Shown: one piece after another, positions 1 to 10,031 of the stretch
Layout of the letters: every line of letters begins with the position of its first letter
How positions within the stretch are numbered: the first letter of the stretch is position 1
Assembly (NCBI GenBank): GCA_020631815.1
Contig: JACKGW010000002.1
Location: 62,001 to 126,000 of the forward strand
Source: Planctomycetota bacterium
GTDB lineage: Bacteria; Planctomycetota; PLA2; JAEUHO01
DNA length: 64,000 nucleotides
Reading direction: 5' to 3'
The notes under the pieces: generated by a model
Databases searched by the model: none
Told to the model about the DNA's origin: nothing
Seen by the model: only the letters and a program-made list of their open reading frames with translations
Translations under genes and position numbers: made by a program

Positions 1-918
1 GCCCAGGCTCTTGCCCGCCGTGACGTACTCCAGCTCGCGCAGCTTGATGATCTCGCCGCGCACGACCCGGCAGATGCCCACCCAGCTGGTGAGCCCGACC
101 GCGATGATGATCTGGAAGAGGCCGAGCGACAGATCGAGCTTGGTTTGGAACCAGCTCTCGTTGAACCAGATCTTCAAGTCAGGCTGCTGACGGAACACGT
201 AAGCGAACGCGAGGAGCAGCAACAGGTACGGGATGCTGCTGATGGTCGTGTAGAGCCACACGATGACGTCGTCGACCCAGCCGCCGAAGTAGCCCGCGAG
301 AGCGCCCAGCACGACGCCGATGAGGCACGAGAGCGTGGCGGCAAAGAGGCCGATCCAGAGCGCCGTCGTGGTGCCCCGCAGCGTCAGCGACAGGACGTCG
401 CGGCCCTGGAAGTCCGTGCCCAGCGCGGGGATCTCGCTGCCGTCCAGCTTGCGCGCCGGCTCGTTGTCCTGGGCCTTGGCATAGGTGGTGCCGGGCGGCA
501 GGTGCTCGAAGCCGCGTCGGGTCGCGGCGTAGTCCGAGGCGATCCAGCCCGCTTGCGCTGCGATGCCGATGTAGACGTAGAGCAGGAAGAGAACCATGCT
601 CGCCATGGCGACGTGGCTCTTCTGCAAGCGGCGGCTGGCCTGCTGCCACGGGCCCAGGGGCGCACCGGCGGCGGGAATAGGCCCCCAGAGCGGCGGCGGC
701 GCGGGTGCCCGGAAGGCGAGGTACGCGCCGGCGGCCTTGGCGTACCCGACGGGGTCCGCCGCACGCTGCAAGTCCTCGTGGCCCGCCGCCAGCGGCCAGA
801 CGACTGCACGAACGAGCAAGGAGCCCAGCGAGGCCAGGGCTGCCAGCGGCCACGCGGCGATGCGCGCGGGCCACGCCAGGAAGCTGGCGCGGTACCTGTT
901 TTCGCTGACGTCGCTCAT
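1..918 (-). CDS. ABC peptide transporter permease, OppC/DppC-like (partial)
   Basis: Second inner-membrane permease of an oligopeptide-type ABC importer. Read on the minus strand, the frame opens with ATG at 918 and runs off the left window edge after about 306 codons, so the C-terminus is missing. It has a long N-terminal part with hydrophobic stretches near residues 17-35 and 95-115. The typical OppC core follows: GTDFQGRDVLSL, then membrane segments, then the start of the EAA-type loop (GICRVVRGEIIKLRELEYVTA), which normally contacts the ATPase. The start overlaps the stop of the upstream permease by four bases (ATGA), so the two are translationally coupled. The order binding protein, permease, permease is typical of Opp/Dpp/Yej operons. 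ATPase genes should lie beyond the window. The substrate is not predictable. Confidence 0.9.
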   Translation of the reverse strand, partial: MSDVSENRYRASFLAWPARIAAWPLAALASLGSLLVRAVVWPLAAGHEDLQRAADPVGYAKAAGAYLAFRAPAPPPLWGPIPAAGAPLGPWQQASRRLQKSHVAMASMVLFLLYVYIGIAAQAGWIASDYAATRRGFEHLPPGTTYAKAQDNEPARKLDGSEIPALGTDFQGRDVLSLTLRGTTTALWIGLFAATLSCLIGVVLGALAGYFGGWVDDVIVWLYTTISSIPYLLLLLAFAYVFRQQPDLKIWFNESWFQTKLDLSLGLFQIIIAVGLTSWVGICRVVRGEIIKLRELEYVTAGKSLG

Positions 919-1847
919 CGCAGCCGCACCCGCGGGTCCACCAGGGCGTAGAGGACGTCGCTGATGATCGTGAACAGGATGTAGAGGATGCCGCTGTAGA
1001 CGACGAGCGCCTTGATGACGGGGTAGTCGTTGGTGGTGACCGCCTCGATGCTGAGGTAGCCGACGCCGGGGATCCCGAAGAAGCGCTCGAGCAGCAGCGA
1101 GCCGACGAACAGGAACGGGAACGCAATCACCACGCGCGTGATGATCGGGATCATCGCGTTCTTGAGGATGTGCTTGAAGAGGATGCTGCGCGTCGGGACG
1201 CCCTTCGCGGCCGCCGTGCGCACGTAGTCCTTGCCCATCTCCTCCAGCATCACGGTGCGGAAGAAGCGCACGTCGCTACCCACCGAGATGGCCACCCAGA
1301 TCAGCCAGGGCAGGATCAGGAACACGATGCCCTGCGGCCCGGACTCGAAGCCGAAGACGGGCAGCAGGTTCCATCGATAGCCCACCCAGTACTGCCCGAA
1401 GATGATGTACGCGAGCGACGAGACCGAGAGCCCGGCCACGGCCGAGATGACGGTCAAGCGGTCCACCAAGCTGTCGCGATAGAAGGCGCAGAGCAGGGCC
1501 AGGGCAATGGCGATGAGCGTGGCCAGGAAGAACGCCGGCACCGTGACGCTCGCGCTGGGTCCGATGCCCTCGAGGATGAGGTCGCTGACGGGACGGTTCT
1601 TGACCCACGAATCGCCGAAGTCGAGGGTGAACGTCTCGCCCAAGAACCGCAGGTACTGGATGTGCAGGGGCTTGTCGGTGCCCGTCTCTCGCCGGGCCTG
1701 CTCGATCTGGTACTCGCCGCCCTTCATGCTGACGAGCGCCTTGGCCGGGTCGCCTGCGGCTACGCCGAGCAGCAAGAACGTGATGAGCGTGATCCCGATC
1801 AGGGTCGGGATCGCGAGCAACAGGCGGCGAGCGATATAGGCCATCAT
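915..1847 (-). CDS. ABC peptide transporter permease, OppB/DppB-like
   Basis: First permease subunit of the peptide importer, 310 residues, close to the family's usual size. It starts with the OppB-like N-terminal helix (MMAYIARRLLLAIPTLIG). It has the usual large periplasmic loop after helix 1, and the cytoplasmic EAA loop near residues 200-230 (EEMGKDYVRTAAAKGVPT). It ends in a hydrophobic helix followed by VDPRVRLR, as OppB proteins do. Two consecutive ATG codons are available (1845-1847 and 1842-1844); the first is given. The gene begins only four bases after the stop of the binding-protein gene and overlaps the next permease by four bases, so all three form one operon. Confidence 0.93.
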   Translation of the reverse strand: MMAYIARRLLLAIPTLIGITLITFLLLGVAAGDPAKALVSMKGGEYQIEQARRETGTDKPLHIQYLRFLGETFTLDFGDSWVKNRPVSDLILEGIGPSASVTVPAFFLATLIAIALALLCAFYRDSLVDRLTVISAVAGLSVSSLAYIIFGQYWVGYRWNLLPVFGFESGPQGIVFLILPWLIWVAISVGSDVRFFRTVMLEEMGKDYVRTAAAKGVPTRSILFKHILKNAMIPIITRVVIAFPFLFVGSLLLERFFGIPGVGYLSIEAVTTNDYPVIKALVVYSGILYILFTIISDVLYALVDPRVRLR

Positions 1848-1851
1848 GGCG

Positions 1852-3822
1852 CTACCAAGCCCTCCTCGTGTTGCGCGCCGCCCAGAACGTGGTGGCGACC
1901 AGGACGAACAGCACGAGAGCGGCCCACACCAAGGGCCAGGGGTTGGGCTTGCCGAGCTTCTGCAGCGCCGCCTCGCGTGCTTCCTCGTCGATGCGGCAGT
2001 ACTTGAAGTACTTGGTCGACAAGTCGTTGTACTTGTACCCGTGCAGCCAGTTGTACATGAGGCTGTAGAGCACGCGCCGCACGCGGAAGATCCAGACGCA
2101 CTGGTCCGTGACGATCTCCTGCATGCGCTGGTACTTCGCGTCGCGTTCAGGGCCGGGCGGCAGGATGCGCGCCTCGTCGTAGAGCCGGTTGAACTCGGGG
2201 TCGTCGAAGTTGGTCGCGTTGGAGCCCGGGCTCTTGTTGGGGCCGTAGAACAGCTGCAGGAAGTTCTCGGCGGCGGGGTAATCGGCACCCCAAGCCATCC
2301 CCCAGATCTGCGCCTCCTTGTTGCGCAACCGCTTGAGGATGTCCGGGAACGCCATCTGCAACGCATCCACGCGCAGCCCGATGGCCTTCAGGTCGGCCTG
2401 GAAGGCCTGGAAGAACTGCAAGCCCGAGGTGCCCGAGCTGACGTCTTGCTCGAGGCGGGGCGCGCCCTTGCCGCCCGGATAGCCCGCGTCCGCCAGGATC
2501 TTCCGGGCGCGGTCCAGCGCCTGCTCGCGCGTCTCACCCGGCTGGCGCTTCCAGGGGTTGCGGAACGACGCGTCGAACTCGCGGAACTCGTCCAGGATCG
2601 GCCCCTGCACCTCGCGAGCGCGACCGTTGTAGAGGTGCTCGATCTGCCAGTCGATGTCGGACGCCAGGCTGATCGCCCGGCGCAGCGCGAGGCCCTTCTC
2701 GCCGGCCGGCAAGCCGATATGGGGATCCTCCATGTTGAAGGCGTCGTAGACGATGTCGAGGCGGCTGTCCTTGGAGAGCCTCACGCCCTTCTCGGCGAGC
2801 GAGGGCAGGAGCTCCTTCGTCTTCTCGTCGATGGAGTTGGTGAAGTTGTCCTTGGGAATGCCCGAACGGTCGATGTGGCCGCTCAGGAAGTACAGCCACA
2901 TGGGCTGGTCTTCCTCGAACACCGTGGCAACGACACGGGGCGCGAACGGCATGGGCTTGCCCACGAAGTCCGCCATGTCGTCGGTGCCGTTCTCGGGGTA
3001 CGGGTCGGCGCGGTAGGTCGGGTTCTTCTCGAACACGATCTTGTGCTTGAGGCGCGCCGGCCGCTGGCCCAAGCGGTACGGGCCACTACCCACCGCCTGG
3101 ACGCCGAGCTCTTCGCCGTAGTACGCCACGGCCTCGGGCGGGTACACCGACGCGTAGCCCATCGCGAGCACCCAGGTCAGCATGGGGTACGGCTCGACGA
3201 GGTGGATCTTGAGCGTGTGGTCGTCGACGACTTCGATGCCCGTGACGTCCGGATACCCCTCCTCGGCGGTGTACGCGCTGCGGTGGGTGTTCTTGGCGAT
3301 GTTCTCGCTTCCGCTCGCCTCGGCGAACTCGTCGAGTCCCACGATGCGCCCTTGGAAGAGCCACGTCCCGTCGCTGCGGGTCTTGGAGTCCATGAGGCGC
3401 AGGATGTCGAACTTGACGTCGGAGGCCACGACCTCGCGTCCCTTGCCGCCCGTCGCCGCGAAGCAGGGGTCATCGATGTAGTGGACGCCCTTCTTGATCC
3501 GGATGGTGTACGTGAGCGCGTCCTCGCTCATCTCCGGCATGGCTTCGGCCAAGCACGGCTTCAACGCGTACGGGACGGCGTAGTAGTCGTACTCGTAGAG
3601 CTGGTCGTACAGGTTGACGATGCACGTGTTGCTGTACTGGTCGCTCCCGCGAGCGGGGTCCAGGCTCTGCGGCGCCACGGCCAGGGGCACGTGCATCTCC
3701 CCGGGCAGCGCGCCGGGGTAGGGATCCGCCCCGCAGCCTGTCAGCCCCAGCAGGAGGGCCAGCAGCACGAGCGGCAGGAGCCGCCGGGCGCAGGAATGTC
3801 GTCGCAAGCGCCCTCGACCCAT
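1852..3822 (-). CDS. ABC transporter solute-binding protein, family 5, lipid-anchored with C-terminal TM
   Basis: Extracytoplasmic peptide-binding protein (SBP_bac_5 type) of about 656 residues. The chosen ATG at 3820-3822 gives a short basic N-terminus, a hydrophobic stretch and a lipobox ending GLTGC near residue 30. The body has typical family features: PQSLDPARGSDQYS near the start, YEYDYYAVPYALKPCLAE, GSGPYRL, and GMAWGADYPAAENF near the end. It carries a C-terminal transmembrane helix (about residues 630-650, WPLVWAALVLFVLV), which is unusual for a lipoprotein, so the protein may be anchored at both ends. The start lies 8 bases after TACGTT, a probable -10 element, which supports this ATG over an upstream in-frame codon. 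First gene of the peptide importer operon. Confidence 0.9.
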   Translation of the reverse strand: MGRGRLRRHSCARRLLPLVLLALLLGLTGCGADPYPGALPGEMHVPLAVAPQSLDPARGSDQYSNTCIVNLYDQLYEYDYYAVPYALKPCLAEAMPEMSEDALTYTIRIKKGVHYIDDPCFAATGGKGREVVASDVKFDILRLMDSKTRSDGTWLFQGRIVGLDEFAEASGSENIAKNTHRSAYTAEEGYPDVTGIEVVDDHTLKIHLVEPYPMLTWVLAMGYASVYPPEAVAYYGEELGVQAVGSGPYRLGQRPARLKHKIVFEKNPTYRADPYPENGTDDMADFVGKPMPFAPRVVATVFEEDQPMWLYFLSGHIDRSGIPKDNFTNSIDEKTKELLPSLAEKGVRLSKDSRLDIVYDAFNMEDPHIGLPAGEKGLALRRAISLASDIDWQIEHLYNGRAREVQGPILDEFREFDASFRNPWKRQPGETREQALDRARKILADAGYPGGKGAPRLEQDVSSGTSGLQFFQAFQADLKAIGLRVDALQMAFPDILKRLRNKEAQIWGMAWGADYPAAENFLQLFYGPNKSPGSNATNFDDPEFNRLYDEARILPPGPERDAKYQRMQEIVTDQCVWIFRVRRVLYSLMYNWLHGYKYNDLSTKYFKYCRIDEEAREAALQKLGKPNPWPLVWAALVLFVLVATTFWAARNTRRAW

Positions 3823-3830
3823 CGCGGCGG

Positions 3831-3836
3831 AACGTA
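3831..3836 (-). promoter_or_regulatory. -10 like element, leaderless type
   Basis: TACGTT on the minus strand, 8 bases before the ATG of the solute-binding protein at 3822. No Shine-Dalgarno sequence lies between. It matches the TANNNT pattern repeated before other genes here. Confidence 0.5.
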
Positions 3837-3924
3837 CCGGCGCGCGCGGGCTGCCGCAACGAGCAGGATCCGATCGTGCGCCCGTGGCCGCCGACAAGCC
3901 TTCCGCGTGGCGCCGACCCGCCGC

Positions 3925-3930
3925 TACCCT
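3925..3930 (+). promoter_or_regulatory. -10 like element, leaderless type
   Basis: TACCCT preceded by GC, ending 7 bases before the ATG at 3938. No ribosome-binding site can fit, so the transcript probably starts at or next to the start codon. Confidence 0.5.
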
Positions 3931-3937
3931 CTACGCC

Positions 3938-4711
3938 ATGCTGCTCCCCCTCCTCGTGATCGCCGCGGGCCTGGGCCTGGGCGCCCTCGGCTGGCTGTAT
4001 GGCCGCTTGGCCGGCCGCGAACGCGACCTCGCCCAGGGCGTCGGAGGTCTCCAGGACCACATCGAGGCGGCGCGCAAGAGCTTGGAGCAGCGCCTCGAGG
4101 CCTCGGCCGAAGCCGCCGACCGCGCTACCGAAGCGCGCTTGGCCCCCCACGCGGCGTCCTTGCGTGCGCTCCGCACCGATCTCGACCGCGCGATGCCGCA
4201 GGTCGAGGGCGTCGGCAGTCGCCTCGAAGGGCTGGGCGCCGAGATCGAGGCCATCCAGCGTCGCGTCGCCGACAGCAGCCGCAGTGCGGCGTCCGCCGCG
4301 ACGGAAGCCGCCTCGGCCGCAGCCCGTCAGGCCACCGACGACCTGCGCAAGGCACTGACGGGCCTGCTCCAGCGGATGGAGGCGCTCGAGAAGCGTGTGG
4401 CCGCCGCGGAGGTCGTTCCCGCGACGCGCCGCGCGGAGCACGCTGCCCCCCCGCGCGCGGCAGCTGCCGCCGTGACCGCCCCGGCGCCGGCAAGCAGCAC
4501 CGTGGGTCGTGCGGACGTCGCCGCCTCGGGGGCCGCCTCCTCGCTGACGTCGCCGTCGGCTGCGGGACCGTCGCTCGTGGCGCCTTCGAGCGCCGTGTCG
4601 CCGGCGTCCCCCACCGAGGAAGACGCCGGCACGGCCGAGTCGGGCCTCGGCTGGATCCTGCTGGCCGTGGTGGTCGTGCTCGTGCTCGCGTTGCTCGCGA
4701 ACTTCGGCTGA
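3938..4711 (+). CDS. Hypothetical protein with two TM helices and an alanine-rich coiled coil
   Basis: Not recognised as a named family. It has about 257 residues. The N-terminus is a membrane helix (MLLPLLVIAAGLGLGALGWL). A long Ala/Glu/Arg-rich helical region follows (roughly residues 25-150) with heptad character (LEQRLEASAEAADR). Next is a low-complexity Ala/Pro/Ser linker, and the protein ends in a second membrane helix (LGWILLAVVVVLVLALL). This looks like a membrane-tethered coiled-coil protein, reminiscent of DUF1049-like or RmuC N-terminal regions, but no catalytic motif is visible. An in-frame GTG at 3884 is possible. The ATG at 3938, 7 bases after a TACCCT element, is preferred. It is divergent from the peptide importer and convergent with fumC, with 16 bases between stops. 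Confidence 0.75.
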   Translation: MLLPLLVIAAGLGLGALGWLYGRLAGRERDLAQGVGGLQDHIEAARKSLEQRLEASAEAADRATEARLAPHAASLRALRTDLDRAMPQVEGVGSRLEGLGAEIEAIQRRVADSSRSAASAATEAASAAARQATDDLRKALTGLLQRMEALEKRVAAAEVVPATRRAEHAAPPRAAAAAVTAPAPASSTVGRADVAASGAASSLTSPSAAGPSLVAPSSAVSPASPTEEDAGTAESGLGWILLAVVVVLVLALLANFG

Positions 4712-4727
4712 TCGCTTTCGGCTGCGG

Positions 4728-6125
<1,398 letters not shown>

Positions 6126-6227
6126 GGTGCCTCCTTCGCACGGCTCGATCGGCCGCACGGGCGCCATGATCGCTCGCGAGGCGCTGCCGTCGCGGCGTGA
6201 CCCGACTGCTTCGTGAAGGCTCGGGCG

Positions 6228-6701
6228 CTACTGGAGCTCGGCCAGGATCGCGTTGACCACCGAGGGGGCATCGACCGGGAGCACGTAGCGGCGGGTCGGG
6301 CCGGTGATCTGCTTGTCGCTCTTGTCGGCCTCTTCCTTGATGGCGAGGCCGGCCAGCACGATCGGAAGCTGACGCGTGGCGCGGTCGGCGCGGAGCTGCT
6401 GACCGGTGTGGCGGCCACGCTCGGGCTGGTCCTGCATGTCGACCACGATCAGGTCGGGGCGGAACTCACGCAGGTTCGGCGCCAGCTCGTTGCTGGTCTC
6501 GGCGGTGCGGACCTCGTGACCGGCGGCCTTCAGGGCCTCCGCGAGCACGGCCAGGCGACCGGCATCGAAGCCGATCAGCCAGACGTTGCGCGACAGGCGC
6601 GGGGCCTTCGGCGTGCGCACGTCGCTGACCGGGTCGCCGGGCTTGGCGGTCTGGCCGTGCGGCTTGATGCGCGGCCGGGGCTTGGCCTTGGGCTTGGTCA
6701 T
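6228..6701 (-). CDS. Response-regulator receiver-like protein, degenerate
   Basis: About 157 residues: a basic, proline-rich N-terminal tail of some 40 residues, then a CheY-like receiver fold (RNVWLIGFDAGRLAVLAEALKAAGHEV, then RPDLIVVDMQ). The Asp in LIVVDMQ aligns with the phospho-acceptor. The paired acidic residues after strand 1 are mostly lost (only GFD), the Thr/Ser after strand 4 is replaced within VLAGLA, and the conserved Lys after strand 5 is replaced (YVLPVD). It is therefore probably a pseudo-receiver used for binding rather than phosphotransfer. No kinase or output domain is nearby. The ATG at 6699-6701 has a GGAGG site 5 bases upstream. A TACCCT element lies about 78 bases upstream. 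Confidence 0.7.
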   Translation of the reverse strand: MTKPKAKPRPRIKPHGQTAKPGDPVSDVRTPKAPRLSRNVWLIGFDAGRLAVLAEALKAAGHEVRTAETSNELAPNLREFRPDLIVVDMQDQPERGRHTGQQLRADRATRQLPIVLAGLAIKEEADKSDKQITGPTRRYVLPVDAPSVVNAILAELQ

Positions 6702-6778
6702 CGGGCTCCTCCGCCAGTACGGCGCGGCCCCGCGAGGGGTGGGCAGCGACGTGGCGCCCGGATCCGCGGGAACGGCGG

Positions 6779-6784
6779 AGGGTA
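6779..6784 (-). promoter_or_regulatory. -10 like element
   Basis: GC-TACCCT-CC on the minus strand, upstream of the receiver-like gene at 6701, leaving a leader of about 70 bases that contains a ribosome-binding site. Confidence 0.4.
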
Positions 6785-6854
6785 GCAGCGGCAGGGGCAC
6801 CCGCCCGAGCGATGCCGGGGGCGCTCGGGCGGTCCAGGCCGCCCATGGGGCCCC

Positions 6855-9185
6855 CTAGCGGAGCCGGGCCCGCCAGGCAGCCGGGAGCATCGAGAGCGGC
6901 ACGGCGAGGCCCAGCACCTCCAGATCGCCGAGGGTGGCCGCCGGAACGCCCAGCAGGCGGCCCTCCGAGTCCGTGAGCAGGCCGCCGCTGTGGCCCGGTC
7001 CGACCCACGCGTCGGTCTTGATCCATCGCAGGCGGCCCGCGGCGTCCGCCTCGAGACCCGAGACGACACCGCGGCTGAGCGTGAGCGGGGTCCGGTTGCG
7101 CTCCGAGCCGTCCGCCGGGTAGCCGTAGATGGTGACCGGGGCCCCCAGCTCGAGCGCGTCCGGGTCCCCCAGCTCGATGAACGGCAAGGGACGCTTGGGG
7201 TCGAGCGGCCGACCAAACACGTCGCGCTCGATCTTGAGCAGCGCCAAGTCCAGGTCTTCATCGCTGTCGAGGAGCCGCGCCTCGAACGCGTGGACGGGCG
7301 GACGGTCCGTGCGCACCGGGAAGGCCACGAGGATGCCTTCGTCCTGCAGCGGGCCGTCGTCCTCGGGCTGCAGCACGTGGCGACACGTGAGGATGTAGCC
7401 GTCCGCCGTGAGGCACGCGCCGCTCCCCCCGCTGCCGTCATCCAGCGTGATCTCGACGCAGGCGGCCTGGCTGCGAGGCAGGGGCTGGCCGCTGCGACGA
7501 CGGCCGGGCGGCGGCCAGCCGTTCGGCAGCTCGGGCATGGGCGTGCGCTGCACGTCCCAGGCGACCTCGAAGTCGATCGGATCCTCGTAGGGATCCGGCG
7601 ACGTCACGCCCAGCCAGACCGATCGCGCAGCGGCCAGCGGGCTCCCCCACGACCAGACCATGCGCTCGTCGGGACGCGGCGAGAAGGAGCGCGCGAGGAT
7701 CGAGCCGTCGTCGGGACGTACGAGCATCAGGTCCAGCGCGCCCGTCGACTTCCAGACCTGCGCGCCGAGTGACGTGGCGCCCTCGGGGACGTCGACCCGG
7801 TACCACGCCGTGGGCGCCGAGTCGGGCTCGACGTGGCCACGCAGGAACGTGCCGCGCGGCAGGGAGGCAGCGCGCACGTCCTCGACGGGCTCGTCGCTCC
7901 ACGACATCTCGAGCTGCACGCGCACGTCCTCCACGTCGTCGATCAGCTCCGTGGTCAGGTACCACGTGCCAGCGGGCAGCTCGCCTTCACCGCCCGCCAC
8001 CACGATCTCGTTCGGCTGCAGCGAGATGGCGTACCAGTCCGCGTCGACGGTGCGCTCGTCGCCGGGCTTGCCTGCCGAGAGGTACAGGTCGACGTCGACG
8101 TCCTCCTCCGGCCTGGCCGTCACACGCACGCTGCGCGCACTGGCGGGCACGTCGAAGGCGACGTCGTCCATGTCGCTTGCGCCACTCAGCAGGACGTGCG
8201 TGGCGACGACACCCTGCAGCATGTCCTTGGGACCGCGGAACCCGACGTGGCGGACGTCGTTGCCGCTGCCGAACGGGGCCTCGAGCCGAAGTGTGGCATT
8301 GGCATCGTCCGCGGGCTCGCCCGTCGAGGGATCCACGGGCCGGGGAATCGACCACGAGAGCAGCTCGAGCGTGCGTGGTTCATCGACCTCGAGATGGCTG
8401 AAGCTCTTCGCTCCGCCGCCCTGGAACACGGGCATGGCGGCCAGCGGCTCGTCCGCGCCGCTGCGAACTTCGATCTGCAGATTGAACTTGCCGAGGCCCG
8501 CAGGGGGGCGTCGCACGTGGCCGTCCTCGTCCTCTTCAGCCATGAGCCCCAGGGGCAGCTCACCGTCAACGCGAAGCTCCGCGAAGCTCGAATCGAGGTT
8601 CGAGTCCAACGGGTGCGCAACGAGCAGGCGCCCGGCCCATCGAGTAGCCCCAACCCGGAGCTCGCGGAGCTCCGCCGCCGCCCTCGGCAACACCACGTCC
8701 GCGTACGCACCGGGCGCGACACGCAAGAAGGTCTGTACATCGCTCGCATGCGACGTCGAGTCCAGCTCGATCCAGACGAACCAGCGTCCCGGCGCGAGCG
8801 GTCCCTCGACCTTCGCGTGCTCCAGACCCGACGTGGTGCGTGCGGTGACGTCGGCTTCGCGACGCGGGTCGATGCCGAACGGGCGACCGCGCCGGAGGTA
8901 GACGTCGACGTCGGCGTGCAGCTCGGTCGCGGCAACGACGAGATCGAAGCGCGTGGCTTCGGCGCCGACCTCGAAGGTGAACCGCTCGTGGGGCGCGCGG
9001 CGGCTGAGTCGGTGCGTCGGGCCGATCCCCTCGGGCAGGGGCGCGCTGTCGCCGGCGACAGCAACGGGGTCGGGCCCGGCGTGGGCCCGGGACCCCGTCG
9101 CCCGCAGGCTCCCGCCTGCCAACAGCAGGACCGCCATCAGGGAGACGACGCGCCGCGGGCGCTGGCCGTGATGAGGCGTGTTCAT
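6855..9185 (-). CDS. Secreted trypsin-like serine protease with N-terminal PPC-like domains
   Basis: About 776 residues with a signal peptide (VVSLMAVLLLAGGSLRATGSRAHA). Residues 40-560 look like several beta-sandwich repeats of the bacterial pre-peptidase C-terminal (PPC) kind; the phrase F/V-x-V-x-A/P-x(8)-D-x-D-L/V-Y-L recurs, for example VDVDLYLSAGKPGD. The C-terminal 200 residues are an S1/S46-like trypsin fold with all three catalytic residues in order: His in TCRHVL (about 602), Asp in DLDLALLK (about 645) and Ser in GPGHSGGL (about 733). It is probably a secreted or envelope protease; the substrate is unknown. The ATG at 9183-9185 gives the best signal peptide. It is divergent from the gene at 9252. 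Confidence 0.85.
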   Translation of the reverse strand: MNTPHHGQRPRRVVSLMAVLLLAGGSLRATGSRAHAGPDPVAVAGDSAPLPEGIGPTHRLSRRAPHERFTFEVGAEATRFDLVVAATELHADVDVYLRRGRPFGIDPRREADVTARTTSGLEHAKVEGPLAPGRWFVWIELDSTSHASDVQTFLRVAPGAYADVVLPRAAAELRELRVGATRWAGRLLVAHPLDSNLDSSFAELRVDGELPLGLMAEEDEDGHVRRPPAGLGKFNLQIEVRSGADEPLAAMPVFQGGGAKSFSHLEVDEPRTLELLSWSIPRPVDPSTGEPADDANATLRLEAPFGSGNDVRHVGFRGPKDMLQGVVATHVLLSGASDMDDVAFDVPASARSVRVTARPEEDVDVDLYLSAGKPGDERTVDADWYAISLQPNEIVVAGGEGELPAGTWYLTTELIDDVEDVRVQLEMSWSDEPVEDVRAASLPRGTFLRGHVEPDSAPTAWYRVDVPEGATSLGAQVWKSTGALDLMLVRPDDGSILARSFSPRPDERMVWSWGSPLAAARSVWLGVTSPDPYEDPIDFEVAWDVQRTPMPELPNGWPPPGRRRSGQPLPRSQAACVEITLDDGSGGSGACLTADGYILTCRHVLQPEDDGPLQDEGILVAFPVRTDRPPVHAFEARLLDSDEDLDLALLKIERDVFGRPLDPKRPLPFIELGDPDALELGAPVTIYGYPADGSERNRTPLTLSRGVVSGLEADAAGRLRWIKTDAWVGPGHSGGLLTDSEGRLLGVPAATLGDLEVLGLAVPLSMLPAAWRARLR

Positions 9186-9238
9186 CCCATGAGGAGGCCA
9201 GCGGAGGGGGGCCATGTCCACCCCCGCGCGCGGCCGGG

Positions 9239-9244
9239 TACCGT
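9239..9244 (+). promoter_or_regulatory. -10 like element, leaderless type
   Basis: TACCGT ending 7 bases before the ATG at 9252. No Shine-Dalgarno sequence is present. Confidence 0.5.
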
Positions 9245-9251
9245 GTCACGC

Positions 9252-10022
9252 ATGGAACGCTTCCTCTCGCTTCTCCTCGCCTCGGCCCTCGGAGGGGCTG
9301 CTGGCGGCTTCGTCGTGCACTTGGTCGGGCCTGCGCGCGGCGCGGGCGGCGACGTCTCGACGACGGGCTCCGCCGCGGAAGCCGATCGCCTCGGTGAGCG
9401 CCTGCTTGGCATCGAGGAGCGCTTGGCCGCGCTTGCCGCCGAGGGTGGCCCCGGTGCGCGCCCGGGCCTGCGTGGGGCCCCGCCCGGACGACCGCCGGCG
9501 CCGCGACCGGGCGAGATGGACGAGGCCACCCTCGAGGTGCTCTCGGCCAAGCTCGCCGAGCGCATGGAGAGCACGGTCAAGAAGGCGGTCAGCGAAGCCG
9601 TGGAGGGCACCAGCAGCGAGACGCCGCGCCGCGAGCGGCGCCAGCGCGTCTCGCTGTCCGAGGCCGCCAAGCAGCTCGAGCTCTCGACCAACCAGGAGGA
9701 GCAGCTGCGCGAGCTCTACGGCGACCTCGAGAACGAGGTCTACACGATGCTTGCCGGCAAGGACGGTGACCCGGAAGACGTCCGGCGCGACGTGCAGACC
9801 GCCAAGGACGATCCGTCGAAGACGATGGAAGTCGTCGGCAAGTACATCCCGAAGGCCATGAGCAACCTCGGTGGGTTCATGGCGCTCGAGGTGAAGCGCC
9901 AGCAGCGCACGACGGAGATCGTCGGCCCAGAGAAGGCCGACCGCATGCGCCGCGAGTTCTCCATCGAGGAGCAGGATCCCCTCGGCATGGAAGGTGGCTT
10001 CAACTTCCGCGCGGGGAGGTAG
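9252..10022 (+). CDS. Hypothetical membrane-tethered helical protein
   Basis: About 256 residues. It starts with a membrane anchor (FLSLLLASALGGAAGGFVVHLV), followed by a short coiled coil (ADRLGERLLGIEERLAALA) and a Pro/Arg/Gly-rich linker. The rest is charged and alpha-helical. The part LSEAAKQLELSTNQEEQLRE recalls the LTxxQ-type helical hairpin of Spy/CpxP periplasmic proteins, but this is only a resemblance. No enzymatic motif is seen. The start is fixed by a TACCGT element 7 bases upstream; there is no ribosome-binding site. Divergent from the PPC protease and convergent with the gene ending at 10032. Confidence 0.7.
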   Translation: MERFLSLLLASALGGAAGGFVVHLVGPARGAGGDVSTTGSAAEADRLGERLLGIEERLAALAAEGGPGARPGLRGAPPGRPPAPRPGEMDEATLEVLSAKLAERMESTVKKAVSEAVEGTSSETPRRERRQRVSLSEAAKQLELSTNQEEQLRELYGDLENEVYTMLAGKDGDPEDVRRDVQTAKDDPSKTMEVVGKYIPKAMSNLGGFMALEVKRQQRTTEIVGPEKADRMRREFSIEEQDPLGMEGGFNFRAGR

Positions 10023-10031
10023 GCGCTTCCG

